NCBI GenBank assembly: GCA_029959085.1
Contig: JARWIR010000091.1
Location: 1,922,001 to 1,986,000 of the forward strand
Source of the DNA: Nemophila menziesii
Lineage: Eukaryota; Streptophyta; Magnoliopsida; Boraginales; Hydrophyllaceae
DNA length: 64,000 bases
Reading direction: 5' to 3'
A model generated the notes under the pieces. It was not told the origin of the DNA, did no database searches, and saw nothing but the letters and a program-made list of their open reading frames with translations. The position numbers were made by a program, and so were the translations under genes. Of the stretch, positions 10,500 to 24,120 are shown one piece after another. Positions within the stretch are counted from its first letter, which is position 1. Every line of letters starts with the position of its first letter.

Positions 10500-10505
10500 A
10501 AAACT

Positions 10506-12079
10506 TGGTGTGGCCTAAGGTGTGATAAAAAGATGTATAAAATAAGTGCAAATAAACACCCTAAGCTAACACAGTACTGCAAGTATTACAGGACGTATGC
10601 AAGTTTTAATGATAAGAAGATTCGTTCCTCAGGGACTGACGAAAGTTAGAGAGAACTTATGCAAATTATCAAGTGCAGGTATAAAAGATAGAAAGATAAT
10701 ACGCGAAGAAAGAAAAGGAAAATAGATTTTTATTTGGTTTTTATAACGAAAACTAAACTACTAAATAAAAGACAGAAAATAAATAACAGCAAAGAAAAAA
10801 AGATAGTATGAAAGTTATAGCTTAGGTTTTATTAGTATGCACTAATCCTTCTAATTCTATCTATTAGATCTAATTTATAAGGGAGAATATTAGCTCTTGG
10901 TATACTTAGTCAGGATTCTAAATTCCCATACCTTAGACCTTGAGAGCGACTAAGGGGGCTACGGCACAACCAAGAAGTGTTTTATCTTAGGGTTATCAAA
11001 CGCCACTAAGGCCCTAAGCAAATACTGCAATCCTGGTGATATGGTGGTTAAAACAAACCCTAATGACTATCTAGTTAGAATCATGTTTTGTCAGAACTAA
11101 TATCGACACTAGACGTTATGTGGTGGTTCAATAGTTAAACACCCTGGTAAGGTGACCATCTAACTACTATTAAGGTAATCCTATACGTTGCGCACCGTAA
11201 GGAAAATATACATTAAAATAAAACACATAATCAAATATGAAGTAAGTAGCTAATATCAGATTAAAACATATAATTCCAAAACAAACTTAGATAGAAGAAT
11301 TAGAATTCATAGATTATACATTATGCAAAACCTAAGCTAATAGAATTAGTTCATATAAAGAAAAGAAGAGAAAAGAATTACAAAATAAGAGGTTGAAGGA
11401 GACATGATTGATGCACAGCTCCTTCCAGACTTCTTCTCTTGTGTTGCAGCTTCCTCTTGGCCTTAGGGTCTGGCCAAGGATGATTCTAGAGTGTTAAGAG
11501 GCTGTATTTATAGGGTATAGGAAGACCTAATTCGTTTTCTTGAAGGAGAAGGAAAGTAATGGAGTCCAAGTCCAACTCAAATTCGTAAGGAAATAATGAT
11601 AAACACTGCTGGACCGTTTTGAGCATATCTTCTTCGTTATTGGTCGGTTTGAGCTCCATAAGATACCAAAAGAATCACAACAGAATTATCTTGACCCTAA
11701 AGAAGGAAATTACCAAAATCGGCCTATTTCTTAGGTAAAAACGCACATCTTTAGACGTGTATGCAGAATCCCAGATTTAGGCAGTTTTTCCTTTTCCATC
11801 TTTTTAGCCTTTGTTTCCTTATCTCCAATTACCATGCAAATCTCTTTCCATATCTTGTAGTCTTTGACTTGGACTCTAATTAAGCTCCATAATTATCTTT
11901 AAAGCTACACACTAAATAAACTATTAAACCCAATATGCTCTAAAAATATTAATTCCACAAATCAAGACTCAAAATAGGAAAGTGCACTAAATTAAGCTAA
12001 GATCGACCTATAAACTAATAAATAAGCCTAAAATGATGTCTCAGAAGTATAATTAATTATCACAAATGAGGAGACATCA
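10506..12079 (-). repeat. 5' LTR of Athila-2
   Basis: About 1574 bp on the minus strand from TGATGTCTCC (12079) to CACACCA (10506). A TATA box TATAAATA lies at 11512-11505. The terminal inverted repeat TGATGTCTC / GAGACATCA is retained. Internal blocks (aactagatagtcat; aatcctgactaag) match the other family LTRs. Confidence 0.85.
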
Positions 12080-12360
12080 ATAATTTTGTGTAGGTAAACC
12101 CCCTTTAAGTCTCGAAAATGCCCCTTAAACTTTTGTTAAATTATAAAGAACCCATATTCTTTGATAAAAAAACTCCCATAGTTTTGAAAATGACCCCTAA
12201 ACTTTAGGTTTTGAACAAATAACCCCTATTCTTTGATAAAAAATCAACATAGTCTGAAAAATGACGCCTAAAATTTAGGAATAACCCCCTTAAGTCTAAA
12301 AAATGACCCCTAAACATTAGGTTTGTAAAAATAAACCCCCTAAGTATCTAAAGAAAAAAA
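12080..12360. repeat. Degenerate short tandem motif (gacccctaaacttt)
   Basis: Four to five loose copies of aaatgacccctaaactttag, alternating with aacccctattctttgat. No ORF. Probably the edge of an old DNA element, origin not identified. Confidence 0.45.
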
Positions 12361-12560
12361 CCGTTTGGAACCGTTAGGAACCGGACCGGAACCGAAACCG
12401 GTTCCCTATAACGGTTCAGATCTCTCATTTATGCAATCGAGAACCAGACCGAACCGCACCGGTAGCGGTGGCACCGGTAAGCCGGACCGGACCGATAAGG
12501 CCCAGGTCCTCTAAGGACCGGTCCGAAACCGGTCCGTAACGAACCGATAGCCAGGCTGAT
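12361..12560. repeat. ACCGG-rich hAT-like terminal remnant
   Basis: A dense run of ACCGG, CCGGT and GGACCGG words on both strands. Such runs occur near the ends of plant hAT elements as subterminal transposase sites. No terminal inverted repeat or 8-bp duplication was found, so the assignment is tentative. Confidence 0.35.
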
Positions 12561-12567
12561 CTGTATC

Positions 12568-12870
12568 ACACTCGTGTTCATTGGAAAAAAAAGTAAATGT
12601 TGAAACACAATGAAACAGAGAACCTAAAACTAATCTCTTTCATACTCGCATTATAAAAAAAAAGAGTAAGCGTTGCAAACAATGAAAACAAAAAACAAAC
12701 ACATCTTCGTCACACTCATTCACGGGTACAAAAAAGAAAGAAAAAGTAAACGTTGAAAACAATGAAGAATAACACCTAAAACTCATCTCTTTCACACTCG
12801 CATTAAAAAGAAAAAAAAGTAAACATTGAAAATAATGAAAACATAAAACCTAAAACTCGTCCTTTCAATG
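12568..12870. repeat. Tandem repeat, about 75 bp x 4
   Basis: Each unit runs cacactcgcatt, A-rich, gtaaacgttgaaaacaatga, cctaaaactcatctctttc. Units begin near 12568, 12642, 12712 and 12798 and have diverged. No coding content. Confidence 0.6.
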
Positions 12871-13279
12871 GTAAAAATTAATTTTTACTTTAATCTGGAA
12901 TTTTTTATTGTTCATAATAAAAAATAAATTTTCACCTTAAATCAATTTTTTAGAATTTCAATGGTAAAAATTAATTTTTTTACTTTAATTTGGGTTCCTC
13001 GATCATTGATGGCGTAGCTAAGCCGGGTTGATAATGGTGGAGAATGGTTCCTGAGTGGCGATGATTTTCTTGGGCGAGAGCAGCTTGGTGGTCAAGCTCG
13101 GTTGATGATGATAGAGAATGATTCCCGAGTGACAACTATTTTCTTGTGCAGGAGAGCGTTTGGAAGCTGAGTGTGAAGAGATAAGAGTTTTTTTTGTTCC
13201 TGCGAATGTGAAGAAATAAGATCTAGGTTTTATGTTTCATTGATTTTTAACGTTGACTTTTTTAGTTTTTCATTTTAAA

Positions 13280-13280
<1 letters not shown>
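12871..13280. other. Non-coding stretch with two local duplications
   Basis: ttcaatggtaaaaattaa occurs at about 12866 and 12957. A GC-richer segment is duplicated with a period of about 85 bp (13016-13083 against 13096-13160; shared blocks cgggttgat / cggttgatg, gagaatg, gattttctt / tattttctt). I see no gene. Confidence 0.4.

Positions 13281-13282
<2 letters not shown>

Positions 13283-13344
<62 letters not shown>
13283..13344. repeat. (TA)n microsatellite
   Basis: About 31 uninterrupted TA dinucleotides. Confidence 0.9.
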
Positions 13345-13349
<5 letters not shown>

Positions 13350-13486
13350 TGTTTAATTCATTTATTATAATTTATGGGTAGAATTGGTAAAACATAAAAA
13401 ATATGGACCTTTAAAGAGGTAAAAAAATTATAAACTTTCTGAAAGTTTGATTTTGTGTATTTAAACTCTTTAAACTTATAACTCAC

Positions 13487-13975
<489 letters not shown>

Positions 13976-14483
13976 CCTCTAGAGAGCTAACTACCGCGAG
14001 TTTACGGATCGTCGACAAGTAATAAAGTTAGTAAATAAGAGTATCGTCTCCACAAGGACTACAAAAGTTAATTCTTATAGCGTTCTTAAGAAGTGTACAA
14101 GAATTGGGTTGTAAAATTAACCAAGAAAGATAAAAAAAATATTTATTTAGTTTTTGATTTATAACTAGAATGAAAATACGATAAGTTAACTAGAATTAAA
14201 GATTGAACTAAAGACAAGTAAATAAATGAAGGATTTTTTTAAGAAAAAGGACAAATATATTAGAATGGGGCAATAAATCAAAGCATATAAAACAAATATA
14301 TGGTTAAGAAGCTATAATCAATTTAAAATAGTTTTCCCAAAGAAACTTAGATAGAAGTAAATAGCATTCAAATATTATACATATGCAAAACCCAAGCTAT
14401 GGGATATTAGTTCATACTAGAAAGAAATAAACTAAAATAAAGATGCATACTTTCAACTTGCTTCTCTTGAATGATGAATAAAC
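13976..14483 (-). repeat. Athila-family LTR fragment (3' half)
   Basis: Read on the minus strand it follows 18755-19500 of the solo LTR: cttgggttttgca, tctaagtttctttggga, the AT-rich block, and a degenerate end near acttgc. It is cut sharply at 14484 by copia sequence, and its 5' half is not found in the window. Confidence 0.6.
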
Positions 14484-14510
14484 TTAAGGATTAATTGTGG
14501 AGAGGCAAAG

Positions 14511-15887
14511 ATGAAGGCCAATGAAACAATTGATAAGTACAAGGCTAGGCTTGTAGCCAAGGGTTATAGGCAAAAAGAAGGCCTTGATTATTTTGATACC
14601 TATTCACCAGTTAGTCGTATAACATCCATTTGTATGTTAATTGCGATTGCTGCGATTAACAATCTTGAGATACATCAAATGGATGTAAAGAAAGCCTTCT
14701 TAAATGGCGATTTAGATGAAGAGATCTATATGGAACAACCTGAGAGGTTTGTGGTTCCCGGCCAAGAGAATAAGGTGTGTAAGCTTATCAAATCGTTATA
14801 TGGTTTAAAACAAGCTCCTAAAAAATGGCATGAGAAATTCGATCAAGTCATGCTGTCAAATGGCTTTAGAATTAATGAATGTGATAAATGTGTGTATGTA
14901 AAAGGCACGAATCATGAGTATGTCATTGTTTGTCTTTATGTGGATGATGTGTTAATCATGGGAAGTAATTTAGATATCATCAAAGCGACAAAGAAGATGT
15001 TGAATACGAGGTTCGGCATGAAAGATTTAGGAGTGGTAGATGTCATTTTGGGAATGAAAATTATTAAAACATCTGATGGACTTATCCTATCTCAATCTCA
15101 TTATATTGAAAAGATTCTTGATAAATTCAAGAAATATGACTCAAGTCCAGTGAAGACTCCTATAGATGTAAATTCACATCTAACTAAGAATACTGGCGAA
15201 GGAATAGCTCAGTTGGAGTATTCGCGCATTATTGGTAGTCTAATGTACTTAATGAATTGTACAAGACCCGATATTGCATATGCCGTCAGTAAGTTGAGTA
15301 GATATACTAGCAATCCAGGGCAAAACCATTGGATAGCTATTGTAAGAGTTCTTAGATATTTGAGATATAGTAAGAACTATGAATTGCATTATACAACATA
15401 TCCAGATGTTTTAGAGGGATACAGCGATGCGAATTGGATATCAGATTCAAGTGAAACAAAATCTACTAGTGGTTATGTATTCACTTTGGGAGGTGCAGCT
15501 GTATCTTGGAAATCTTCTAAGCAAACATGCATAGCTCGATCCACAATGGAATCTGAGTTCATTGCTTTGGATAAAGCTGGAGAAGAAGCAGAGTGGCGTC
15601 AAATTTTTTTAGAAGATATACTGTGTTGGACTAAGCCTGTGCCATCTATTTGTATTCATTGCGATAGTCAATCTGCGATTGGAAGGGCACAAAGTAACAT
15701 TTACAATGGTAAGTCTAGACATATTCATCGTTGACATAATACCATAAAAGAACTACTCTCTAATGGAGTTATTTCAATTGACTACGTGAGGTCAAAAGAT
15801 AATATCACGGATCCGCTTACCAAAGGGCTATCTAGAGAGTTAGTTTATAATTCATCGAGGGGAATGGGTCTTAAACCTATATCTTGA
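14511..15887 (+). pseudogene. Copia pol fragment: RT and RNase H
   Basis: RT begins at [14 protein letters not shown] (residue 11), then [26 protein letters not shown] and the catalytic [10 protein letters not shown] near residue 145. RNase H follows with [26 protein letters not shown] and [13 protein letters not shown] at 15733-15735 interrupts the frame right after KSRHIHR; the same frame then continues to the normal family end ([11 protein letters not shown]) at 15887. The ATG at 14511 is internal. One nonsense change in otherwise clean sequence suggests moderate age. Confidence 0.88.
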
Positions 15888-16479
15888 AAGTTGCTATGCG
15901 GAAACTGTACCTAGTTGACTGGAGATCCCAAGATCTAGGTTCAAGGAGACAACTGGTATGTAAATTGCAACTAGTTATACACTGTAGAGGTTTTGTAAAC
16001 CTCCTACCTATTCCTATGACGAGCAGACAGTGTCACCTGTAAAATGTTAAGGTTAAGCTATGCTTTTAATGGTTCTTGTAGCTTGATAAATTCAAGTTGT
16101 GTAGTACAAGACACTCTTAACAAGTCAACCACCTATCTGAGTAAGGAGTGGGCCGCTTCTACGAGAATTTTTTAGGTTAAAATCTCCGAGAGTACTCATG
16201 AAACCAGGAGTTGTTCATGGCCAAAATGAACACAACAATGAGAACTTCAAGAATGTACCGAGGGGTGCTGTGTGATTTATATTGTCTTGGTATACACAAA
16301 AAGCCGAACAGTTCAAGACATCGCGTTCACTGGTTGGCGAGTATATCCGATAGATCTCACTAGGGAAAGTTTCAAGGTCTTTGGCTACCTTTCTCGATGC
16401 AGTATCTCTCTATTGTCTTCTCTCTCGTGTTTTTGCATTTTTTTTTGTTGGTTAGTCAATTTCCATTCATGTGGGGGAT
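15888..16479 (+). other. Copia 3' non-coding tail and polypurine tract
   Basis: No ORF of note. It ends with the purine run gtgggggat (16471-16479) directly before the LTR TGTTAG. The string ttggttagtcaattt just upstream (about 16448) resembles the LTR start (ttgttagtcaattgg). Confidence 0.75.
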
Positions 16480-17261
16480 TGTTAGTCAATTGGATTTTTC
16501 CAAGTGTGGACTAACGACGTTGACTCGATTGTTTGATATTCACTTGGTTACAACCATTGAAAAGTGAATGAGAAATTGAGTATTAAAATTTGGAGAACAA
16601 AAAGAAAGAAGCTTAGAAATATATCTGCACATCCTGAGTTTTGAACACGGGACGTGTTACAAGTAAAATCTAAAATAAGATCTGTTTTGGTCACGTATGT
16701 GTAGATAAAACACTAAAGAAAACGTTACCAAAAAAAATTCTATCTTGTGACTGTTATCTAAGCGCACGTGTAAACTAAAACCTTTTGTCACTGAAGCAAC
16801 GTGTTGTTTCATGTAATGCTTCAATGGGTAAATGTCTCCTAATTTGAACAGTCACGTACCCATTGAATGGTGTTGCATTGCCTCTTATTCATTTCTATAA
16901 ATAGGGAGGCCTCCCACCATTTTTAAGAAGAAGAATCAGAGAAATAAAATCTAAAATATTTACTAGGGTTTTTTGCTTATCCATATTACAAAGTTTTGAG
17001 AGAGAAAGACAATACATTTTTAGTTCGCCGTTGTCAATCTTTGTGTAGTGCTGCTATCGATTGACTTGAGTTCGTTATATCCTGGGAGATCATCGCTATC
17101 AAATTGTGAGCACCATAGCAGGCCGAATAGATCTTAAGGACATTGAACCAAGTTCAAGCCTCAGAATTTCTTTTTGCATTTTGTATTGTAAGTTTATCAA
17201 TTATATTTCTTAATTCCTACATTTATATTTAGTTAAATTTATTTGTTTACATGTTTTAACA
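16480..17261 (+). repeat. Copia 3' LTR
   Basis: 782 bp, TGTTAGTCAA to TTTTAACA. TATA box TATAAATA at 16896-16903, with the transcribed part expected from about 16925. No second copy in the window. Confidence 0.8.
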
Positions 17262-18100
17262 CACCAGAAACAACATGTTGTTTAGTAGTGGGGAATGTTG
17301 ATGTTGAGAATGTAGGAAGTGAGTTGTTGGGTTCGACCGAGTTGGCTCGTGAGTGAAGAAAAAGAAGGAGTTGGGTTTCTATTCTTGGCTCAGGGTGCGG
17401 GTTGTTACTTGTTGGGTTCGACGGAGTAGGCTCGTGAGTGATTAAAAAATGGCCGAGGTGTTCGTGGCGGTTATGGGGTGTTAAGGTTTTGATGATATTT
17501 TTTGAAAGAAACTATGGTGCGGGGAAGAGAAGAAAAAAAAGAAGGGAGGGCTTTTTTCTAATTTTTTTTTTTAATAACACATGGAAATAATAATTTGGGG
17601 TATTTTAAATAAATTTAAAAGCATATGGATTAATATTGAATTTTTTAAACTTATGGTTTAAAAAAAAAATTTAAATTAATTAAAAAATAATTTAATAATA
17701 ATTTAATCGAAAAATTGGATAGAATCTGTCAATAGGGGGTATTCTGACACAATATAAAATACAAGAGGTAAAATAGCTCAATTTTGAATTTAGAAGATAA
17801 GTTGACAATCGTGTTATAGTTCATTACTTTATAAAAAATTATCAATGGTGTAACCATACTTCTTATGAAACAGTATACGCACGTCACGTGTATATATAAT
17901 ATGACATTCTTATATATCATTGAAATAATATAACAAATAACAAAAATATGGAACTATTTTTTTTTTGGTCGACTGAAAATATATGGATTTAGAATATAAA
18001 AAACAATTACGTGCAAGTTATAGAAACAAAAGTTCATGCACACAATCGTATATAAAGACACATTCTAATAATGAACTTTCACACAATATTATAAGACATA
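17262..18100. other. Intergenic DNA with one local duplication
   Basis: ttgttgggttcgac-gag-ggctcgtgagtga occurs at about 17326 and 17407, giving a period near 80 bp. The rest is AT-rich. I see no gene. Confidence 0.4.
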
Positions 18101-19622
18101 TAATGTCTCTCTATTTGTGATCATCTAATATTAGTTGGAGACATCATTTTTAGTATTTTAGAAGTCTAAATACTCAATTTTTCTATGTATTAGTACACTT
18201 TCCTATTTCTTGTCTTGATTTAATGATTTATTATTTTTAGAGTATATTTGGTTTAATTGTTTGTTAATTATGAAGCTTTAAAGATATATATGGTGATTAA
18301 TTAGATGACAAATCAATTTTAAGAGATAAAGAAAAGAAGATATAAAGGAAAAGATGAAATATGGAAAGATAAAATTGCCAAATAAATCTGAATTCCAGCA
18401 CCAACGACCATAGAAGTGATCATAACTCAAGATTGAATAGGAATTTGGAAGAATGGTCCGAAGAAAAGTTATAGAGCTTTCCGAGACGTTCAGTTTTGAC
18501 TATTGGAACGCATCAAACGGATAAGTATTGAAGGAGTTACGGCCAAAACAAAACAGCGGCAGATTATTACTTTTTTTTATATTTTAAAGTTACGAATTTG
18601 AGTTGGGCTTGGAGTCCTAATTACTTGTCTTCCACTCGAAGAAAACGAATTAGGTCTTCTAAACACCTATAACTACACCCTTAAACCTTTGTAAAATAAT
18701 CTTTGCCTCCCATTAATTAGTCCTTAGGTTTTATATCATTAGAGTTATTGAAGAGAGCAAGATGAATTCTTTGTATCAATCTTTTAGTTTATTTCTTTTA
18801 GGTATGAACTAATTTTCCCATAACTTGGGTTTTGCATTATGTATAATCTATGAATTCTATTTTCTTTCTATCTAAGTTTCTTTGGGAATTATATGTTTTA
18901 ATCTGATTCTAGCTAATTAACCATATATTTGATTTATGTGTTTTTATTTATTATCTGTCTTAAACCTTATCAATTTAGGGTTGTGTTAATAGTAGTTAGA
19001 TGGTCGCCCGGAAGGGGTGTCTAATTACTGAAACACCACATAAACGTCTAGAATAAGGAATTGGTCCTGACAACACCAGCCTAACTAGATAGTCATTGGG
19101 GTTTGTTTTAATCACCATATCACCAATTGAAGGAAAAGTTTGCTTAGGAACCTAGTGGCGTAGGATAACCCTATTTTAAACTACCTCGTGGTTGTGCCGT
19201 ATCTTACCTATACGCTCTCCGGGTATATGTAGGAATTTAGAATCCTGACTAAGAATCTAAGAGCTATTATCTCCCTTAATAACTGAAATTGATAGAAAGA
19301 ATTAGAAGGATTAATGCATACTAGCAAAACTTAAGGTATACTCTCTCATCTCATATTCTCTCATATTTACTTTATTGTCTTTTAGTTTAATTATTAATTT
19401 CTCAATCAATCATCTTTATTTTCTGTCTCTTTTAATTAATTATTACTATTCTGATTATTTGCTCATTCGTATAACACACTAAGTCTCTGAGAACGAATTC
19501 TTCTTATCATTAAAACTTGCATACGTCATGTAATACTTGTAGTACCGTGCTTGTCTAGGGTGATTAGTGCATTGTTTTCTGGCTTATTTTATCTTATTTT
19601 TATCACACCCTAGGCGACACCA
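18101..19622 (+). repeat. Solo LTR of the Athila family
   Basis: 1522 bp. The start is TAATGTCTCT, a mutated form of the family TGATGTCTCC, and the end is GACACCA. It is flanked by the 5-bp duplication acata (18096-18100 and 19623-19627). No primer site follows, so this is a solo LTR left by LTR-LTR recombination. The terminal inverted repeat (GGAGACATCA near 18140) is kept; the TATA box has decayed to TATAACTA (about 18668). Confidence 0.88.
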
Positions 19623-20139
19623 ACATATTACACCAAAATATGTAAGACAATAAACGATAGACAATGACTTTTTAATTTATTAAAATTTATTATGATATGT
19701 ATTGTGGTGATATGTGTAAGTGATTTTAGTCCTTTAAGAACACTAATATAAGTATTCGTATAAAATGATACATATTGGTAAATTTATATACTACAAGAGG
19801 TACATATGTCATTTATTAATTTTTAGGCTAATTTTATATATCTCATCATACATTTGTATTTATCATGTGAGTATAAATCTGTCTGAATACGTATCCCCGT
19901 ACTTTGCCAAGATATTATTATTGATATTTTGAATGGACGTTAATTTAAAATCCTAGCCTTTTACTTATTAGAATTTGCATAATTATTTTTCGATTCCAAT
20001 TCTTATCCTTTTTTTTTGTAAAGAAAAAAACAAGTCGAAAAATTATCCTACACCCTTTTTCCTACACAGTTAGAAAGATAGATAAAGGAGTCAAAAACCG
20101 TATCGTCAGTCCATTATGTTAAATCTAATGTTCAGCCTA

Positions 20140-22900
20140 ACACATTTTGTAAGAATGTCCGTCACTCCATTAAGTTCTCTTTTCACACAAAGTACCTTCC
20201 ATTTGGGGAATTAATCCATTTATATCCAAGCTTTAACAATTATCAGCTGGATCCTCCAATCAATTTTCATTACACTTGTTAATGTCTTGAATAAATTTTA
20301 AGGCTATCAAAGTAGAACGAGAAACTCTGAAGATTAAGATCTTTTGCACATCTCATAGCCATAGAATGGTCTAGATTTTGCCTTCAACAACAAAACTAAC
20401 TTTGCATCGTTTTGTAATTATTTTTTAATTAATTTTGTTTTTATTAATTGCGATAGACACTGCACTTCCTGGTTCCCATTTTTAAGAATAAAGATGTATT
20501 ACTAAGCCAAATAGTTTCAGCGTTATCCTGAAAGATCATGTTGTCTTCATTCTCCCTAGTGTATTGATTGATATTATTGAACTAGATTATGTACGTATCT
20601 TCCACACTGCCAAAAAGATATTTGATTAAAGCCTTAGTTTTTCCATTGATCTCCCAAGTGTTTCAATTCTTTTTTTCGAAAAGGCCTTTCATTCGAACTT
20701 TCCAAATATTCCACAAGGTACAAAATGGTAGCCTTAACCAATCTCTTATCCCAATCCATAATTTGTGTAACTTTTGATTGTTTTATCAATCCAATCCCCA
20801 ATTTTACCATTGAAGTTCCTAGCTATTTTGCATTGAAGTTGAGATTTGGACCATACTCCCATGTTGAGCGAACATATAATAAGAATATGTTCGATCGTTT
20901 CAGATCCACTTTCGCACCATTCGCAAGTGTCTGAAGAAATGCATTTCATTTTTTCCAGGTTTACTTTAGATGGAATAGCGTTGTTATATATTTTCTAAAT
21001 GAAATTCCTATTTTTTTACGGAACATTAAACTGCCAAATAGAGTTCCATATTTCACTATCCTTATTCTCTGTATAAGCTGAGGATTGGACGTGGCAGGGA
21101 TACCCCTATTTTGTTGAGTATTTCCCATCTTTTGTATTTGTCCAAATAATTTGATCTTCCTTATCCAACTAAATAATCGGGAGTTCGATGATCGATGCAA
21201 AATCCCTTGACGTGCAAATTCTCGGAGGAAATCAAAATTTCATGCTGTCATGTTGTCGTTAGAATATTCAGCCACTTTATGAATTTTGCACTGATTTGGT
21301 TTACCCATATTTAAATCTTTTATCTATCCAACAATGTTCCCAGATGTTGGTCATAAGACCATTTCCAATCTACCAAATACCATCTTCTTTAAGGAACTTG
21401 AAACCATTCAAATGCTTGCCCAACTCCACGAATGTTTCTTTTTCAGTTTTGTATCCCACGTGTTATTGTTCGGAAATAAATTCCTTCAAGAACTTTTGCG
21501 ACTAGTGAGTTAGGATTATGTAAGATTCTCCAAACTTGATTGGCGAGTAAAGCAGGGTTCATTTTTTGAAAATCTCTAATCCTGATTCCACCAATCGATT
21601 TAGATTTGGCGATTTTTTTCCATCCAATCCAATGAATTATTTTCTTAAATCCAGAATTCCACCAGGAATTAGCGACTAAGCTATTGAGTTTTTTGCATAA
21701 AATCTTTGGGAACTCGAAAATTGACATTGCGTAATTTGGTATAGATTGCAGTATTGCTTTGATTAAGACCTCTCTTCCCCCTCCAGATAAAAAATATCAA
21801 TCTAGCTAGCGGATTTAGAAATTAATATATCCTTAATATAATTCAAATTCTCACGTTTTGCCCTTTTGAGAGATAAGGGTATGCCCAAATGCTTACCAAA
21901 GGATTTTTAGCTCTAAAATTCAGATATTTAGACACTTTTTTTATTGTTTCCTCCGACGTGCCAATACTAAATAAGATCGACGATGTATTGAGATTGATTA
22001 TTTAACCCGGTGCTTGGAAATATTTAGATATAATATTTTTAAAGCACTCGATTTCTTTAAGAATAACAGAGCGGCATTCGCAAATAAAAGATGTGTGAGT
22101 TTTGGCGCGTTTCGAGTAAGCGATATACCGTTAATGTTACCTTGTCGACATTCAAAGTTGATCAAACCCACAAGACCTTCTGTAAGCATTGTGAATAGAA
22201 GGAGAGAAAGAGGGTCACCTTGCATAATACCCTGTTCTGGTTTAAATTTCTTTAACCTTTCACCATTAATTTTGATTTGATAAGTCACAGTAGAAAGGCA
22301 ATTATAAATCAGATTCCTCCATTTATCACAAAATCCAATTTTTGAAGAACATCCATAAAGAAATCCCAGTTGACTTGATCATACCCCTTAGCCATGGCGA
22401 TTTTAGTCGTTGCATATGCTTTCTTTGATTTTCTCTTCATTTTAAGGTAGTATGAGATTTCCTGGGCGATTAAGATATTATCTCGGATACATCTCCCTTT
22501 AGTGAAAGCAGAATGGGTTGGAGCAATAATTTCATCCATGATGGGTTGAAGTCTCAGTGCTAAATTTTAGCAATTATTTTATAAATGAAGTTGAAACAAG
22601 AGATTGGCCTATATTCCAAGACAGATTCTTGGGCATCTCCTTTAGGTTTAAGTGTAATGAGCGATTCATTGATTTTATCAATGGTGTATTATTATTGAAG
22701 AAATTAACAACCATTTTAAATACATCATCTTTAAGGATATCGCAAAATTTCTGATAAAAATTACCTGGTAAGTTGTCAGGGGCAGGGGCTTTATAACCGG
22801 ACATACTAAACACTTCCAATCTAACTTCTTCCATATCAAGAACCTTGATTAGGCTGTCTTTCACAACTTCATTAATTTTACTCGGGGTATGAATAGGAAC
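20140..22900 (-). pseudogene. LINE-C ORF2 C-terminal half: RT, zinc-binding tail, RNase H remnant
   Basis: Successive minus-strand frames give SAFTKGRCIRDNILIAQE and YDQVNWDFF (22539-22309), GIMQGDPLS (22288-21998), a GGIRIRDFQKMNPALLANQ block (21727-21443), a Cys/His motif CEWC-X9-H-X4-C (20949-20746) and finally KRELNGVTDILTK, an RNase H C-terminal signature, near 20175. The catalytic FADD has become FANA (about 22085-22070), so the RT is dead. Many frameshifts and stops are present. Confidence 0.8.
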
Positions 22901-24120
22901 TTCTTCGATGTTGCTAGTTGGTTATTTTTAAAGACATTGATAAAATAATCTTGGATAATCCTTTTAATGCGTTTCGGTTTTTCCACCCAATTCCCATTGT
23001 CATCTTTAATATCACAAATGCGGATAATATTCCTTCTCGTTGTTGTAGAAGCAAAGAAATAATTAGTATTTTTGTCGCCTTTCTTTAGTTAACTATCCCC
23101 AAACGATCTGCACAAATAAATTCTTCTTGGGTCCACAGATTTTTAATCTCACCTTCGATATTTTGATATCGTAATTCTCAGGACTAGGTTGATCATCCTG
23201 AATTTATTCCAGAATAACTTGGTATTTGTTGATCAATTTTTATTACAAAATGTTTCACGACCCCATCTCGTTAACACGAGACATGTAGATCTATTTTTAT
23301 GATGAAGTCTTAGATATATTCAATTCCTCTTCCTGTGTCCCACGATTTGAGCACCACATCTCTGCAATGTTTATTTTCAAGCCATATAGATTTAAAGATG
23401 AAGTATTTTGATATTCACTTTAGGTGATGATCTTTGCAGAATAAGAGGAGAATGATCAGATCCGATAGCCAGGAGAATTTTAATAATCGCGTCGGAGAAT
23501 AAATTATACCACGAATCTTAGGCGAGGCCTCTATCAAGACGCTCCTTAATATTTTTATCTCCTTCCCATTTATTTTTCCACGTGATGTGGCATCCTTTAG
23601 TCGGGGTTTCAATAAGATTATTGAGATTAATAAATTCATTGAATCGTAACATTCTATCAAGCTGGGAGGGATTCTACCTTGCTTTTATGAAGATTTAGTA
23701 ATATCATTAAAATCTACAATAATGAGCATAGGATCGAAAATGCTTGACTTCCATTTCAAGATACTTTCAAAGATTCTTTCTCTATCATTATTATTAGTCG
23801 GAATATACAAAGATGAAAATTTTGATTTGGAAGCATTGCAGATTACAAAATATGAGCAAGAGCTAACGATTATAATCTTGATATGATCTTTCCATGCAAG
23901 AGTAATTCCCCTGACCTAAACACTCTACCTCCGGTGTTCACCACAAATTTATTAGGAAAGGACTTCAAGAAACTACAAGACCTAATATCGTACTTTTAAA
24001 TTTTTATTCCAAAAGACATACAATAGAAAAATTAAATTTCGAATAGAGGGACTTAAACATTTTCCGGGTCGCGGATGCCCTAGCCCCTTGAAAATTCCAA
24101 ACCATTAGATTATCTATCAT
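22901..24120 (-). pseudogene. LINE-C ORF2 N-terminal half: endonuclease and linker
   Basis: The ATG at 24120-24118 opens ORF2 (MIDNLMVWNFQGARA), and this start overlaps the ORF1 stop (24112-24110), as in the other LINEs here. The apurinic-type endonuclease is frameshifted; later pieces include the linker GDKNTNYFFAS near 23070, typical of plant L1 elements just before RT. Confidence 0.65.

Larger units (their letters stand above)
7401..12079 (-). mobile_element. Athila-2, pol-less Athila derivative, 3' end not in window
   Basis: Read on the minus strand: 5' LTR (12079-10506), tRNA-Asp-type primer site, a gag lacking its N-terminal capsid-like domain, then directly the post-pol string (gaggtaacacgtctaactttg, near 9145), a palindrome-rich spacer, remnants of the env-like ORF, and the conserved 20-nt hairpin at 7431-7450. 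RT, RNase H and integrase are absent. The element stops at 7400 against the LTR of Athila-1; its 3' LTR is expected beyond the left edge if Athila-1 inserted into it. Confidence 0.8.
14484..17261 (+). mobile_element. 5'-truncated Ty1/copia element with 3' LTR
   Basis: Only the RT/RNase H part of pol, a 3' non-coding tail and the 3' LTR remain. The left junction falls at the start of RT and adjoins an unrelated LTR fragment, so gag, protease, integrase and the 5' LTR were lost by deletion. No target duplication can be tested. Confidence 0.85.
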
